Part shown: piece by piece, positions 17,239 to 26,530 of the stretch
Numbering within the stretch: the stretch's first letter is position 1
Layout of the letters: every line of letters begins with the position of its first letter
From: Mesobacillus jeotgali
GTDB lineage: Bacteria > Bacillota > Bacilli > Bacillales > Cytobacillaceae
Length of the DNA: 64,000 nt
Direction: 5' to 3'
Assembly: GCF_014856545.2 (NCBI RefSeq)
Contig: NZ_CP109811.1
Span: 4,771,562-4,835,561, forward strand
Program-made: the position numbers and the translations under genes
The notes under the pieces: model-generated
Database searches by the model: none
What the model saw: only the letters and a program-made list of their open reading frames with translations
Told to the model about the DNA's origin: nothing

Positions 17239-18849
17239 CTATAACACTAACGTGAAATTAAAAGAGGACAGATCTTCATCTGAAGATCCGCCCTCTTTTT
17301 CACCTAATAATTGATTTTTTGTTTTTCTATCAAAGTGTAATATTATTGATTGAACTTCTCTATTTATATTTAAAGTAATCTTATCAATCACTAGATTTAA
17401 GATAATTTTTTTCTTATCGTGATTAGCATTTCTAATAATATCGTTAAAATTATTCATTAAATTTTTTACCACATTAAAGTCAATTGGTTCTGAATTATTT
17501 AATCGAAGTTTTTCTTGAATGGACTCTTTAAGTTTTCTTTTGATTTCAACTTCTTCTGAAATAGTTCCAAGCCTATGTGACAAGTCCTCTTTAGAAATCA
17601 TACCGTCCTCATATAACTCAAACCATTTACTCTTTTTACTGTCATACCCATGAATGTCTTTTTCAATTTGCAACAGTTGCTCCTCTAAGGGCTTTATCGT
17701 GCTTTTTCTTTTGCCATTTAAATTATTAACAATATCTCTTAATATATTTTCATTCAACAAACTCTCTTGTATTTTATTAAAAACGAATTCTTCTACCTTA
17801 TCTGCTTTTACACTATTTGACCTACATGCAGCAGTACCTTTATTTCTCCAGGCACCACATTGATAGTATCTGTGTATGACATAGGTCCCATCCTTATGCT
17901 TTTTCTTTACCCGTCCTGCAACCATTGAGGACCCACAGGCAGGGCACTTTAGTAAACCAGTTAAAGGGTAAGAGCCACTATATATTCTATTAGGCTTATT
18001 TGACCTTTGACTATATAATTTTTGAACTTTTTCCCATAAATCCATAGTAATTATTGCATCATGCTCTCCATCAACAATTATAGGGTTATTATTTATCCCC
18101 TTTCTCCTCTTCTCACTCCAATTTTCTCTACGGTTATATCTAATCTTCCCAATATATATAGGATTCATCAGTATTTCTTTTACTGCATTTATCGAGAACA
18201 TGTTTCCCTTTTTTGATTTATACCCCAGCTTATTAATATGATTTGTTAGACTCTTTAATCCCCTCCCTTCAGAGTATAATCTAAAGATATCCCTAACAAT
18301 AAATGCCTCTCTATCCACCACCTCTAATTTTGTTTTATTATCATCTTTTTCACTCTTTACACTGATATATCCCAATACCTGACCACCATTCCACTTGCCA
18401 GATCTTGCTCGTTGTTTCATTCCCATTTTTACGTTATCTACTATGGTTTCTCTTTCAAACTCACCTATAGATGCTAATACATTCATCATTAACCTTCCTT
18501 GTGGAGTTGTTGTATCAAAGTGTTCTGAACAACTTTTAAAGTTAACATTGAATTTGTTTAATTCTTCAACTATCTTTAATAAATCTAAATGATTTCTTGC
18601 TAATCTGTTCGTTTTCCATACCCATACTTCATCAAACTTCTTTTCTTTTGCATCTTTAAGAAGTTGTTGAAGTTGCAGCCTTTTCTCAATAGATTTCCCG
18701 CTAATTCCACGATCAACGTAATAAGTCGTTACTTGCTTACCATCTAACTCAATCCGTTTTCTTACACTATCGATTTGTGCATCAATAGAATACCCTTCTT
18801 CTGCCTGCTCAGCAGTAGATACTCTTGCATAGATGACTGCTCTAATCAT
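17239..18849 (-). CDS. CcrB-like large serine recombinase
   Basis: A 536-residue large serine recombinase. The N-terminal resolvase domain has the nucleophile S11 in VIYARVSTAEQAEEGYS, and the DRGISGKS and KTNRLARN active-site segments. Next come a recombinase domain (NPIYIGKI...WSEKRRKGINNNP, about 240-265) and a zinc ribbon CPACGSSM...YQCGAWRNKGTAAC. The C-terminus is a coiled coil. The EKRRKG and TNRLARN stretches closely resemble staphylococcal CcrB as I remember it. No CcrA partner is present. Start chosen at ATG 18849 (GGTGA just upstream); GTG 18858 and TTG 18861 are alternatives. Predicted to excise and integrate the island at rlmH. Confidence 0.9.
   Translation of the reverse strand: MIRAVIYARVSTAEQAEEGYSIDAQIDSVRKRIELDGKQVTTYYVDRGISGKSIEKRLQLQQLLKDAKEKKFDEVWVWKTNRLARNHLDLLKIVEELNKFNVNFKSCSEHFDTTTPQGRLMMNVLASIGEFERETIVDNVKMGMKQRARSGKWNGGQVLGYISVKSEKDDNKTKLEVVDREAFIVRDIFRLYSEGRGLKSLTNHINKLGYKSKKGNMFSINAVKEILMNPIYIGKIRYNRRENWSEKRRKGINNNPIIVDGEHDAIITMDLWEKVQKLYSQRSNKPNRIYSGSYPLTGLLKCPACGSSMVAGRVKKKHKDGTYVIHRYYQCGAWRNKGTAACRSNSVKADKVEEFVFNKIQESLLNENILRDIVNNLNGKRKSTIKPLEEQLLQIEKDIHGYDSKKSKWFELYEDGMISKEDLSHRLGTISEEVEIKRKLKESIQEKLRLNNSEPIDFNVVKNLMNNFNDIIRNANHDKKKIILNLVIDKITLNINREVQSIILHFDRKTKNQLLGEKEGGSSDEDLSSFNFTLVL
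17261..17302 (-). terminator. Hairpin in the 3' end of the recombinase gene
   Basis: On the minus strand GAGGGCGGATCTTCA-ga-TGAAGATCTGTCCTCTTTT forms a strong stem with a short T-run inside the last 20 codons. It could attenuate read-through into radC or protect the mRNA end. Confidence 0.5.
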
Positions 18850-19109
18850 TTTCGTCACCAACCTTTAATGATAGTACATCCAATAGCACCTCGCTTATTA
18901 AAGAAATTAGTATTCCGTATGTCTTATGCTGTTCTATATGATTTTCCACCTGGTTTCCTCCTCGGTGAGCACAGAAATATCTTATTTCAATCCCGCTCTA
19001 ATTTATAATATATAAATAAATATTTCTTAAAAACTAACTCTCTATCAATGAATACTAAACGCATAAAATTAATAGGATTTATAGATTTATTTACTGAATT
19101 AACCCCTTT

Positions 19110-20681
19110 TTAGGTGCCATTTTCATCTAGCTTTAAACCAATATATCCATTTAAATTTTCTCCATTTAAGCGAAATCTACTATGAATAATACCCTTTATT
19201 TGCTTCAAGCTCTTGTGAAAGGCTTTTTCATCAACAGGGATTATCCCCTTTTCATAACAGTATTCTCTGTATGCTTCCTCTAAATAAACTGTGTGTATTT
19301 TATACCTTGGGTCTTTTATACATTGCTCGTCAATAAACGTCTGTACACTGTTGTTTTCTCGTAAATAATCATTATATATATCTTCAACTTCATCACAGCT
19401 AGTAAAAACGTAATTGTTTTCAATTAATCTTTTTAGCCCATCTAAAGCCCACTTTACAATATACGACTTTTCATCAATTAGCTTATTTACTAAATTTATG
19501 TCTTGTCTTCTTTTCTCAGTTGGAAAGTTGAATGGTACTATAATTAATCTGTCTGAAAATGCTCTTGTTTTGTCTAAACCCACTATTCTAGGTAACTCAT
19601 TTCCAGCAAATAAGAGAGCAGCTTTATTTGTAAAACTAAAAGGGCTTATATTTTTTTCTTCAGCGAGTATAGTGTCATTACCAGACACCGCCTTAATAAT
19701 ATCAGTCCTTTTAAGATTAATTTCTCCTGTTTCACCACAACAATTCAGCTTTTTTTTGTATAATTTTCCTAACCTAAATTTCTCACTCATATCATGTAGG
19801 CTTAGATTAGTACAGAACTCTTTTCCTACTATTTCCTCAAGTAGATTTATTACTACTGATTTTCCACTATCTTTTGGACCTACAAAATAGAGGATTATTT
19901 TTAAATCCCTAATATCAGAGAGGACATATCCGAAAATTTCCTGAAGTCTATTGTACAGATACGGATTTCCTCCAGTTATACTTCCCATAAATTTTTCAAA
20001 AGTTTTCCCTCTTGTAGTAAATCTATCTGGATATTCTGCATTTACAAAGTTTGTAAAGCAATAGTCTAATGATTTTTCATATATAATTCCATCTCTTGCA
20101 TCAACAACACAGTTTAAGAAATTTATAAAAGTCTTATTACTGTTCAGGATCTCTTCTTCTATCACTAACTCCTCAAAGGAATGAAACCAATTTACTATTT
20201 CCCTAATTCTTCTACTAGTTATTGAAGGCTTATATTTTAAAGGTGTAATTTTCCTTATGATTGTTTCTGCTAATTGAGGCGTAACACCCTGATAATAACC
20301 AAGCTTCCTTTCCCCATAATATAAATTACCTTCCATAAGCAAGAAGTTATTTTCGTCTGACAAAAGTCGAGCAATCTTAAAATCTGAAATACTATCAGTC
20401 TTGTTCTTATTCAATTTATTATCAATATCTTGGAGAATTTCACTATTAATTAATTCATCTTTATCGGCATTTTTAAATTCAGCCTGTGTTTCTTCTTGTT
20501 TATATATTCTAATATAGCTTTTATTTTCAGTTTCTCGATGGATTCCTATAAGGTTTCCTCTAAGTCCATCTATGTTTTCCCCTAAAGAAATTCCTTTTTC
20601 ATGATTTATATAATCAGCCAGTCCACCTTGTATTGTATTATCTAATAATGGAATATTACTGAATCTAGATTTCTTGCCCAA
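19110..20681 (-). CDS. P4/D5-type superfamily 3 helicase (Cch-like)
   Basis: A 523-residue protein. The N-terminal half is poorly defined. A D5-like segment precedes the SF3 helicase core: Walker A VGPKDSGKSVVI (about residue 268), then LNCCGETGEI, NKAALLFAGNELPR (sensor/motif C) and an arginine in DRLIIVPF. The C-terminus resembles P4 primase-helicases. SCC elements carry an analogous replication helicase, Cch, whose role is transient replication of the excised circle. The start is a TTG at 20681 preceded by AGGAGG 9 nt upstream. The next gene upstream ends 22 bp away, so the two form an operon. Confidence 0.83.
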   Translation of the reverse strand: MGKKSRFSNIPLLDNTIQGGLADYINHEKGISLGENIDGLRGNLIGIHRETENKSYIRIYKQEETQAEFKNADKDELINSEILQDIDNKLNKNKTDSISDFKIARLLSDENNFLLMEGNLYYGERKLGYYQGVTPQLAETIIRKITPLKYKPSITSRRIREIVNWFHSFEELVIEEEILNSNKTFINFLNCVVDARDGIIYEKSLDYCFTNFVNAEYPDRFTTRGKTFEKFMGSITGGNPYLYNRLQEIFGYVLSDIRDLKIILYFVGPKDSGKSVVINLLEEIVGKEFCTNLSLHDMSEKFRLGKLYKKKLNCCGETGEINLKRTDIIKAVSGNDTILAEEKNISPFSFTNKAALLFAGNELPRIVGLDKTRAFSDRLIIVPFNFPTEKRRQDINLVNKLIDEKSYIVKWALDGLKRLIENNYVFTSCDEVEDIYNDYLRENNSVQTFIDEQCIKDPRYKIHTVYLEEAYREYCYEKGIIPVDEKAFHKSLKQIKGIIHSRFRLNGENLNGYIGLKLDENGT

Positions 20682-20703
20682 TTTCCGCTACCTCCTTTCA
20701 GTA

Positions 20704-21234
20704 TTAATTGGTGCTCATATACGGGGAAATAATTTCCCGAGTAATACCTCTTAGTAGGCGTTTAACTGGTTCATTATTTGCTGTGATAACTTCTCTTATA
20801 ATTTCGGTTCTTTCACTATCAAAACTACAAAATGTCATACAGGACATTTGCATATCTTCCCAATAGATCAGGATTGAATCATCCATTGTCATTTCAGTCT
20901 TAGATGAAATTTTTATAAAATCCTCACTGCTATTATTAATTCGGTAAAACACCTTGTACTTATTATTCTTCCTACAATCAACTGCAATCACTATTTCTTC
21001 ATTAAAGCTAAAATCCTCAATATTAGAGTATTTAATTTTGTTATTATCAAAAAAGCCAATAATTGAGACACCTTTCTTTTCTTTTTTCAATATTAGAGCT
21101 GAAAATGGATTAATTTGAGCTTGGGTAATACCAACTAAACTTGAACCCTTCTCATTAATTTTTAATGCGAAGTATTTATCAGGTGTTGTTTGGCATTCAT
21201 TTAATAATTCATGTACCTTCTTTAAGTTCTCCAA
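20704..21234 (-). CDS. Unknown protein co-transcribed with the SF3 helicase
   Basis: A 176-residue soluble protein, beta-rich in the middle, with no motif I recognise. The TTG start at 21234 follows GGAGAG. It lies 22 bp upstream of the helicase gene in the same operon, so a role in replication (primase or loader accessory) is the natural guess. AT content matches the island. Confidence 0.6.
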   Translation of the reverse strand: MENLKKVHELLNECQTTPDKYFALKINEKGSSLVGITQAQINPFSALILKKEKKGVSIIGFFDNNKIKYSNIEDFSFNEEIVIAVDCRKNNKYKVFYRINNSSEDFIKISSKTEMTMDDSILIYWEDMQMSCMTFCSFDSERTEIIREVITANNEPVKRLLRGITREIISPYMSTN

Positions 21235-21464
21235 ATTTGATCTCTCCTTTTAATTTTTTTGAGGTTTACCACAACTAGATTATATAAAGGGATTCCTACC
21301 ATTGAATACATAGAGGATAATGCAAATTTTTTTAAAACAAATTTGCATCATCAACTATATTCACCTTTTTAAATATATTGTGTTACTCTGAGAGGTTAAT
21401 GAAGAGCAATAGTAATCAAATATAATGAACATAAATATAAAAAGAAGCATAGGAGGTTCTATGT

Positions 21465-21665
21465 ATGTATGATATCGAAAATGAAATTCTAACTGTTGAG
21501 GATTTAATGGAAATACTTTATGTGGGAAGAAACTATGCCTATAAGCTTTTAAATTCTGGTTCTATTAAGGGATTCAAAATTGGCAGGACATGGAGGATAC
21601 CGAAGTCATCAATAGAAGAGTTTATAATTAATAGCTGTAAATCACTGAATAAGCAATATAAATAA
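21465..21665 (+). CDS. Excisionase-like HTH protein
   Basis: A 66-residue MerR-like/HTH_17 protein (LTVEDLMEILYVGRNYAYKLLNSG...FKIGRTWRIPKSSIEEFI), the fold of phage and ICE excisionases. AGGAGG sits 8 nt before the ATG. It is divergent from the helicase operon and located within the island that carries the recombinase, so it is a candidate recombination directionality factor or regulator. Confident on fold, inferred on role. Confidence 0.82.
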   Translation: MYDIENEILTVEDLMEILYVGRNYAYKLLNSGSIKGFKIGRTWRIPKSSIEEFIINSCKSLNKQYK

Positions 21666-21669
21666 CTAC

Positions 21670-21802
21670 TGTTCTGGCTGTTCTGGGTGTTCTATCTATT
21701 CTTCTTTCTTTAGTAAAAAGAAAATAATAAAATAAAACAGGTAGCATGTTCCATTTTATATCTTAAAGATATTGTGAATTAGGGTGAACAGCTAGAACAG
21801 AC
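21670..21802. repeat. Iteron-like TGTTCTGGC repeats, candidate island origin
   Basis: Three tandem 9-mers, TGTTCTGGC TGTTCTGGG TGTTCTATC (21670-21696), are answered about 90 bp later by the inverted copy GAACAGCTAGAACAGAC (21786-21802). The DNA between them is AT-rich. The layout suits an initiator or repressor binding region. Confidence 0.55.
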
Positions 21803-21843
21803 CGAACCAAATAAAAATATAGAAAGAACCTAAAGGTGAGTAG

Positions 21844-23199
21844 ATGAAAAACTTTAATGATCAATTACAAGAAATAATTGATAGATTGAATCCAGCCTTT
21901 CAGCATTTACAAGAAAACGAAAAAACCTGTACTTCAGACCTTATATCCAACTTACTAGGAATAAACTGTAAAAGGACAAACAGTGTTCAAGATATAATTA
22001 ACAGTATCTATTTTGAAGGTGTAACTTTCGACTTTTTTAATTTAATACTCTCAAAGTTGAGTATTTCTCCCATCCTAGAAAAAGAAACTTCAATTGGATA
22101 TACACCATACCGTTTTTTTAATAACAAATCGGAAATTAACTATGTTCCGATTAATCCATCTAAACGAAAAATGGCTAAATTTCGTAAGTATCTAATTGAA
22201 GATTTAAGGATGTTATTACTAAAAGATGCTGTTTTAAATTTGGTTGCAAATTATTCTAAAAAAATTTATGGTGATCATGAAGAAAGGTTGTTTCTTGATT
22301 ATGCAAATTTTCAAGAGAGAGTTCTTAAACTCGCATATAGGCTAGATTTTGATGAAAACAAGCTTAGAGGCATAAAAACAACAATTAAGCAGTATAGTGA
22401 ATTTATTCATTTCAAAGCACCTAAAGTCTCATTTCCTTTGATGGCTTACGCTTTGTGTAAATCATATGATGATTTGCCTATCCATAACAAAAGAAGCAAG
22501 TTCTACTTAGTTAGAGGAAAAAACATGGCATTAAAAACTCCAGGAAGAAATATTTACGAAGCGGAAACTGTATTAGATGGTGCTCAAAAAACCTTTAAGG
22601 GATTCAGTAAATACTTAAATGATTATTGCAGCAGTTACTATCCAACAAATGAATCATTATCTATATTTTTATTTAACGAAGTTACAAAGTTACTTGATTT
22701 ACACATGTTGTTTGTGGACTTTCATACGAGAGCAATTGGTCAAAAATATGATGATTCTAAGGAAGCAAAACTTCAGTTAGATGGACATTTTGAATCATTT
22801 TCAAAGTTAAGCTTAATTAAACCCCTTGGATTAAAGTGTTATCTTATTAATACTCTTATTGAAAAAAATATTTATTCAGATACTACTTTATGGTTAGCCT
22901 TGAATAACCTATGCACTATTATGACTATTTATATTTGTTGTGTTATTGAGGAGAATAAACTTGTAGAGGAACACGATGCTATTAGCATGGATCACTACTT
23001 ATATAAACACTTACATGAAGAAGAGCCGTATGACATTGATTGGATCATAAATACATTGAGTATTTATGATATAGACAGTCCTGAATTAAAGGCAGCATAT
23101 TTTTATGCTTATAAGAATTTATATAAGACAACCTTCCAAAATAAAAAAATAAATATACTTATGAAAATTATTAAATCATTTAGTGTGTTCCTTATATGA
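21844..23199 (+). CDS. Unknown 451-residue island protein
   Basis: A soluble, mostly alpha-helical protein with no motif I recognise, no signal peptide and no convincing membrane segment. The start (ATG 21844) follows AAAGGTGAG. Gene composition is as AT-rich as the island. It follows the excisionase-like gene after a 178-bp gap that holds the TGTTCTGG repeats, so it may be a replication initiator that binds them, or unrelated cargo. Confidence 0.65.
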   Translation: MKNFNDQLQEIIDRLNPAFQHLQENEKTCTSDLISNLLGINCKRTNSVQDIINSIYFEGVTFDFFNLILSKLSISPILEKETSIGYTPYRFFNNKSEINYVPINPSKRKMAKFRKYLIEDLRMLLLKDAVLNLVANYSKKIYGDHEERLFLDYANFQERVLKLAYRLDFDENKLRGIKTTIKQYSEFIHFKAPKVSFPLMAYALCKSYDDLPIHNKRSKFYLVRGKNMALKTPGRNIYEAETVLDGAQKTFKGFSKYLNDYCSSYYPTNESLSIFLFNEVTKLLDLHMLFVDFHTRAIGQKYDDSKEAKLQLDGHFESFSKLSLIKPLGLKCYLINTLIEKNIYSDTTLWLALNNLCTIMTIYICCVIEENKLVEEHDAISMDHYLYKHLHEEEPYDIDWIINTLSIYDIDSPELKAAYFYAYKNLYKTTFQNKKINILMKIIKSFSVFLI

Positions 23200-23295
23200 T
23201 CCTAGACTCACTAGTGGACTGTCTATCAGCATAGACATCAAGATAATAATATATATATGACAATCACGTCTTTACCTTTATAGAATAAATATAAA

Positions 23296-23332
23296 AATTG
23301 GTCAACTTCATTAGAGTTGACCAATTGTATTT
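23296..23332 (+). terminator. Terminator after the 451-residue gene
   Basis: ATTGGTCAACT-tcattag-AGTTGACCAAT followed by TGTATTTT, about 100 bp after the stop. Confidence 0.75.
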
Positions 23333-23475
23333 TGCAATTAAAAATGGTGTTTTTGGCAGTATGTTTTTTGAATGTAAAAAAGGTTACTGTGTTCACAAAT
23401 GAAACCCTTTGATATAATGCGGATAGAATGAAAAATACGAATTACATTAATAATTTTTTTGAGGAGGGAATTTTG

Positions 23476-23682
23476 ATGATACATACGAAAACGCCTGCAG
23501 GAACTTACGATGAGAATGATTATTGGACTGTTTCATACATTGACACTCGATCAGACAATCCTGATGATTACAAAGAAGTAGTTCGTGAGTATGGTGATTG
23601 TGATAATGCTTACGAAGATTATTGCTATTATAAAAATAAATGGTGGGCAAAAGACTGCAGATATGAGCACCATAGAAGATAA
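23476..23682 (+). CDS. Small unknown protein, Tyr/Asp-rich
   Basis: A 68-residue, Tyr-, Asp- and Trp-rich protein (TPAGTYDENDYWTVSYIDTRS...). It starts at ATG 23476 with GAGGAGGG 7 nt upstream; an upstream in-frame ATG at 23428 lacks such a site. No homology recognised. The strong ribosome binding site and a terminator at 23760 support a real gene. Could be an anti-defence or regulatory peptide; no evidence. Confidence 0.6.
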   Translation: MIHTKTPAGTYDENDYWTVSYIDTRSDNPDDYKEVVREYGDCDNAYEDYCYYKNKWWAKDCRYEHHRR

Positions 23683-23758
23683 ACCGAACTATAAAGAAAA
23701 TTTCCGATAAGATTGGAGTATAAATTCCAGTTTATCGGTGAGCTTGATTTGAAAGTAC

Positions 23759-23785
23759 ATAAAGACATTTCGGTGTCTTTTTTTA
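23759..23785 (+). terminator. Terminator after the 68-residue gene
   Basis: AAAGACA-tttcgg-TGTCTTT followed by a T-run. Confidence 0.8.
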
Positions 23786-23943
23786 TTTCATCGCCTATTT
23801 TTCCACTCAGACCTTATTATTATGTCTTCCACTAACCGCTCCCTTATCTACAATAAGAATTATCTTTATGGTTTTGAAAGGAATTTATAGCTCATTGTAG
23901 AATTTTATAATTTAAAATTTAAAATAGATTGGAGCATCTCATT

Positions 23944-24171
23944 ATGTCCATCACTGAACTAGGAGATATTTTAAGAAAAATGTACACTAATGCACCAGAT
24001 AAAGAGCAGGCCACTTTTATACATCTTTTTGGAATTAAATATGGAGAGCTAATTTTAAAAAATAACTATAGTGCATCTGAAATTGTAAAAGCGTCTGGAA
24101 TAAATGATTCTTATAAAACTGAAGTTAGGAAAGGTATTAACCTTTCGAAATACGTTATTTCTAAAATTTAG
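23944..24171 (+). CDS. HTH-like small protein
   Basis: A 75-residue protein (MSITELGDILRKMYTNAPD...). The central ATFIHLFGIKYGELI and ASEIVKASGI...TEVRKGINLSKYV segments match the HTH-like family seen next to restriction and PLD nuclease genes, as I recall it. ATG 23944 was chosen because TTGGAG precedes it at a good distance; the TTG at 23929 is part of that site. It converges with the PLD nuclease gene and may regulate it. Confidence 0.7.
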   Translation: MSITELGDILRKMYTNAPDKEQATFIHLFGIKYGELILKNNYSASEIVKASGINDSYKTEVRKGINLSKYVISKI

Positions 24172-24187
24172 TTATATGAAAAATAAG

Positions 24188-24222
24188 TAACTAGCCTAGC
24201 AAAATATTGCTAGGCTATTTCT
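24188..24222 (+). terminator. Terminator after the HTH-like gene
   Basis: TAGCCTAGCAA-aata-TTGCTAGGCTA followed by TTTCTTT. Confidence 0.8.
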
Positions 24223-24315
24223 TTAGAGGTTTTCAAAGTGTCTAAATAACATCTACTCCGTGAATTTTAAACAATGACTCTAATCGCTGCATAATGTAAT
24301 CTTCTGCTTTTTTGG

Positions 24316-25461
24316 TTATTTGTATATGTGACTTTTGCTGTGTGTATATATTATCTTATTAAAGTTATCTTTATGATTAGGATATAAATCTGTATTTAGC
24401 TCTCTGGCAAGTTCTCTTAGTGAAATACCATACTTTATAGGACCTTTTAAAAATCGACCTTCCTCCAACTCAACAAAATATGGATATCTTCCATGATCAA
24501 CTGTATTAAAAGGAGCATTTCCGTGAATAACATTTTCCTTTTTATAACCTGATGTTCTTGCATATCCGACTATAATAGGAGTTCCATTACCATCAATATC
24601 ATTAGTAACCATTGTCATAAATAAAGTTTGCCCACTTTTTATACCAGAAGGCGCTTTTGGGAAAAAAGTACGTTTAAAATGCTCCTTTCTTCTCCTTTCT
24701 AGAAAGGTTAGATTATTTGGAATACGATTTTCACTGTTACCTTCAAACTTTAGCCAAATTCCTGTATTTTGCTCCCTTATCTTTTCTTCCAAACCTTTAC
24801 TATTTAGTATTTCTTCAATAAAGTCTGAGATGCTACCTTCTTTGGGTTGGGAGTCATGGGAAGGCAGTTTTGCACCCCATTTTACAGGATTAGGTTGATT
24901 AACTACTGGGAAGGAGTTTTTACCAGGTTTCTTTTGATCAAAAGCTCTTTGGGCAACAATCTTATCACATATTCTTTTTTCCTCTGCAATCTTCTCTTTT
25001 GTTACTATCCAATCTCCTGACTCCTTTATCTCGCTTAGTAAACATTCAAAGTAATTAATACATTCTTCACTAAATAGTATTTCGTCTTCCATAAAAATTC
25101 CAAACTCATGATTCTTATAAAATCCATTAAAAGTAAAGTTAGCAGATCCCATGATTACGGATTCCTTATCGAATATATAGAGTTTAGTATGAAGTTCTTG
25201 TAGAGCATATACATTTACTCCAGCATTAATGAGAAGTTCTAATCCAGTAATACTACTTGCTCTATTAATAAAATCTTCTCTGTCGAATCGTGTTATTAAT
25301 GTACATTCAACTTTATTGTCAAGATCTCCAATATTCTCTGTTAATGCTTTTGCTGTTTTAAATCCAATAAAGGGTGAAATTATTCGAACTTGCTGCTGAG
25401 CAGAATCTAATAACGAAAAGAATGTCAACCCAAAATCTTTGTCTAAAAAGCTAATTGACAC
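24316..25461 (-). CDS. PLD-family nuclease with a possible EVE/PUA-like C-terminus
   Basis: A 381-residue protein. The N-terminal ~150 residues form a phospholipase-D-like domain (QQQVRIISPFIGFKTAKAL; HTKLYIFDKESVIMGSANFTFNGF) with one HKD-type motif, like NgoFVII/BfiI-type restriction nucleases that dimerise to form one active site. A charged linker follows. The C-terminal ~150 residues (IIVGYARTSGYKK...GRYPYFVELEEGRFLKGPI...LREL) recall EVE/PUA-like modified-base readers; this is tentative. The start is GTG 25461 with GGAGGAG upstream. It may be a stand-alone modification-dependent restriction enzyme. Divergent from the next gene. Confidence 0.75.
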   Translation of the reverse strand: MSISFLDKDFGLTFFSLLDSAQQQVRIISPFIGFKTAKALTENIGDLDNKVECTLITRFDREDFINRASSITGLELLINAGVNVYALQELHTKLYIFDKESVIMGSANFTFNGFYKNHEFGIFMEDEILFSEECINYFECLLSEIKESGDWIVTKEKIAEEKRICDKIVAQRAFDQKKPGKNSFPVVNQPNPVKWGAKLPSHDSQPKEGSISDFIEEILNSKGLEEKIREQNTGIWLKFEGNSENRIPNNLTFLERRRKEHFKRTFFPKAPSGIKSGQTLFMTMVTNDIDGNGTPIIVGYARTSGYKKENVIHGNAPFNTVDHGRYPYFVELEEGRFLKGPIKYGISLRELARELNTDLYPNHKDNFNKIIYTHSKSHIYK

Positions 25462-25609
25462 AATGATCTCCTCCCCATTTTATCAAGTTATTAAAAGAAA
25501 TATTTTACATTTTAATCTTAGCATAATTTATTTTGCTTTTGCAATATTTGTTTTGCTGTTGTATATTTTTAATTAGCAAGCAAAGCCAAAATATTTTAGG
25601 AGGAATTTC

Positions 25610-26416
25610 ATGAGTAGAATTGAGTATCATCTTGATCGTATAGCTACTGCCCTTGAATCTATTTCTAAAAACCTAAGTGTATCATCACAAGCAGAAAAAA
25701 AGTTTGAGAATGAAATGCACTCAATAACTAATTCTGAAGCTAATTTTATTACACATTCACCCATGTTGCCTGAGGAAGAATTTTTTATAAACACTACTAA
25801 CATTTATTTAGATGAAACTAAACGTAAGTTTGATGAGGGACTTCAAAGGAAAAGTGCAGTAAAAGTTTCTCAAAATCTTATACCAATGCAAATTGGTTTT
25901 CTTGAAAGATACTTATCGGGTTTTACAGTACATGAACATTCGAACGCAGTATTAGTTATTAAGCGAGAGGAAACTCCTAAAGCACTTTTTAGGTTCTATA
26001 CTGATTTAGGGTTCCATAGAGCTGACCACTGGAAAAAAGATATATCTAGTATTCTTAGAATTGCAACTGAACTTAATATACCTCATAAGCAAATTTATCT
26101 TATTGTAACTTCAAACCTTAATGGACTTGATAATAACCATGTTTGTTCATTATTAGATATTAAAATAAGTAATAAAGAAATACTTGACCCCTCTAATCAA
26201 GAAAAACTGGAGGAATATGATAAATTATATATTCAATCCTTTGGAGATATCCTCCCTAACCCAAGTAACCAAATATATTTTTTAACTGGAGCACTACATC
26301 CTAACGTTGTGGCTGAGGATATTTTTACAAATAGAAACATGCCAGTTAATTTAAAAGAATACCCATGGATAACAACTCCTCTATTCAGCATTTTTAATAA
26401 AATACAACAATTGTGA
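25610..26416 (+). CDS. Unknown 268-residue protein divergent from the PLD nuclease
   Basis: A soluble protein with a short N-terminal coiled coil (RIEYHLDRIATALESISKNL) and a mixed alpha/beta body. No family recognised. TAGGAGGAATTTC precedes the ATG at 25610. It shares an AT-rich 148-bp intergenic region with the PLD nuclease gene, so the two are probably co-regulated. Last gene before rlmH. Confidence 0.65.
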   Translation: MSRIEYHLDRIATALESISKNLSVSSQAEKKFENEMHSITNSEANFITHSPMLPEEEFFINTTNIYLDETKRKFDEGLQRKSAVKVSQNLIPMQIGFLERYLSGFTVHEHSNAVLVIKREETPKALFRFYTDLGFHRADHWKKDISSILRIATELNIPHKQIYLIVTSNLNGLDNNHVCSLLDIKISNKEILDPSNQEKLEEYDKLYIQSFGDILPNPSNQIYFLTGALHPNVVAEDIFTNRNMPVNLKEYPWITTPLFSIFNKIQQL

Positions 26417-26443
26417 CATATTAGCTTATAAATAGAAACAAAA

Positions 26444-26490
26444 AGGAGAAGGGAAATCACCATTAGATGATTTCCCTTCTTACTTTTTTA
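26444..26490 (+). terminator. Terminator at the right end of the island
   Basis: GAAGGGAAATCA-ccattaga-TGATTTCCCTTC followed by TTACTTTTTT. The A-rich 5' side suggests it also works for rlmH on the other strand. Confidence 0.85.
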
Positions 26491-26530
26491 AGTGATCTTT
26501 TTTCTTTAAATAAAACTCTTTATTTAGATA

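Noticed and set aside
18775..19008. Plus-strand 77-codon open frame
   Set aside because: It overlaps the recombinase 5' end antisense, has no ribosome binding site and unconvincing composition.
8384..26530. Composite of two SCC-like elements
   Set aside because: I looked for further copies of the ACCATAA att motif inside the island, in the larger gaps, and found none convincing.
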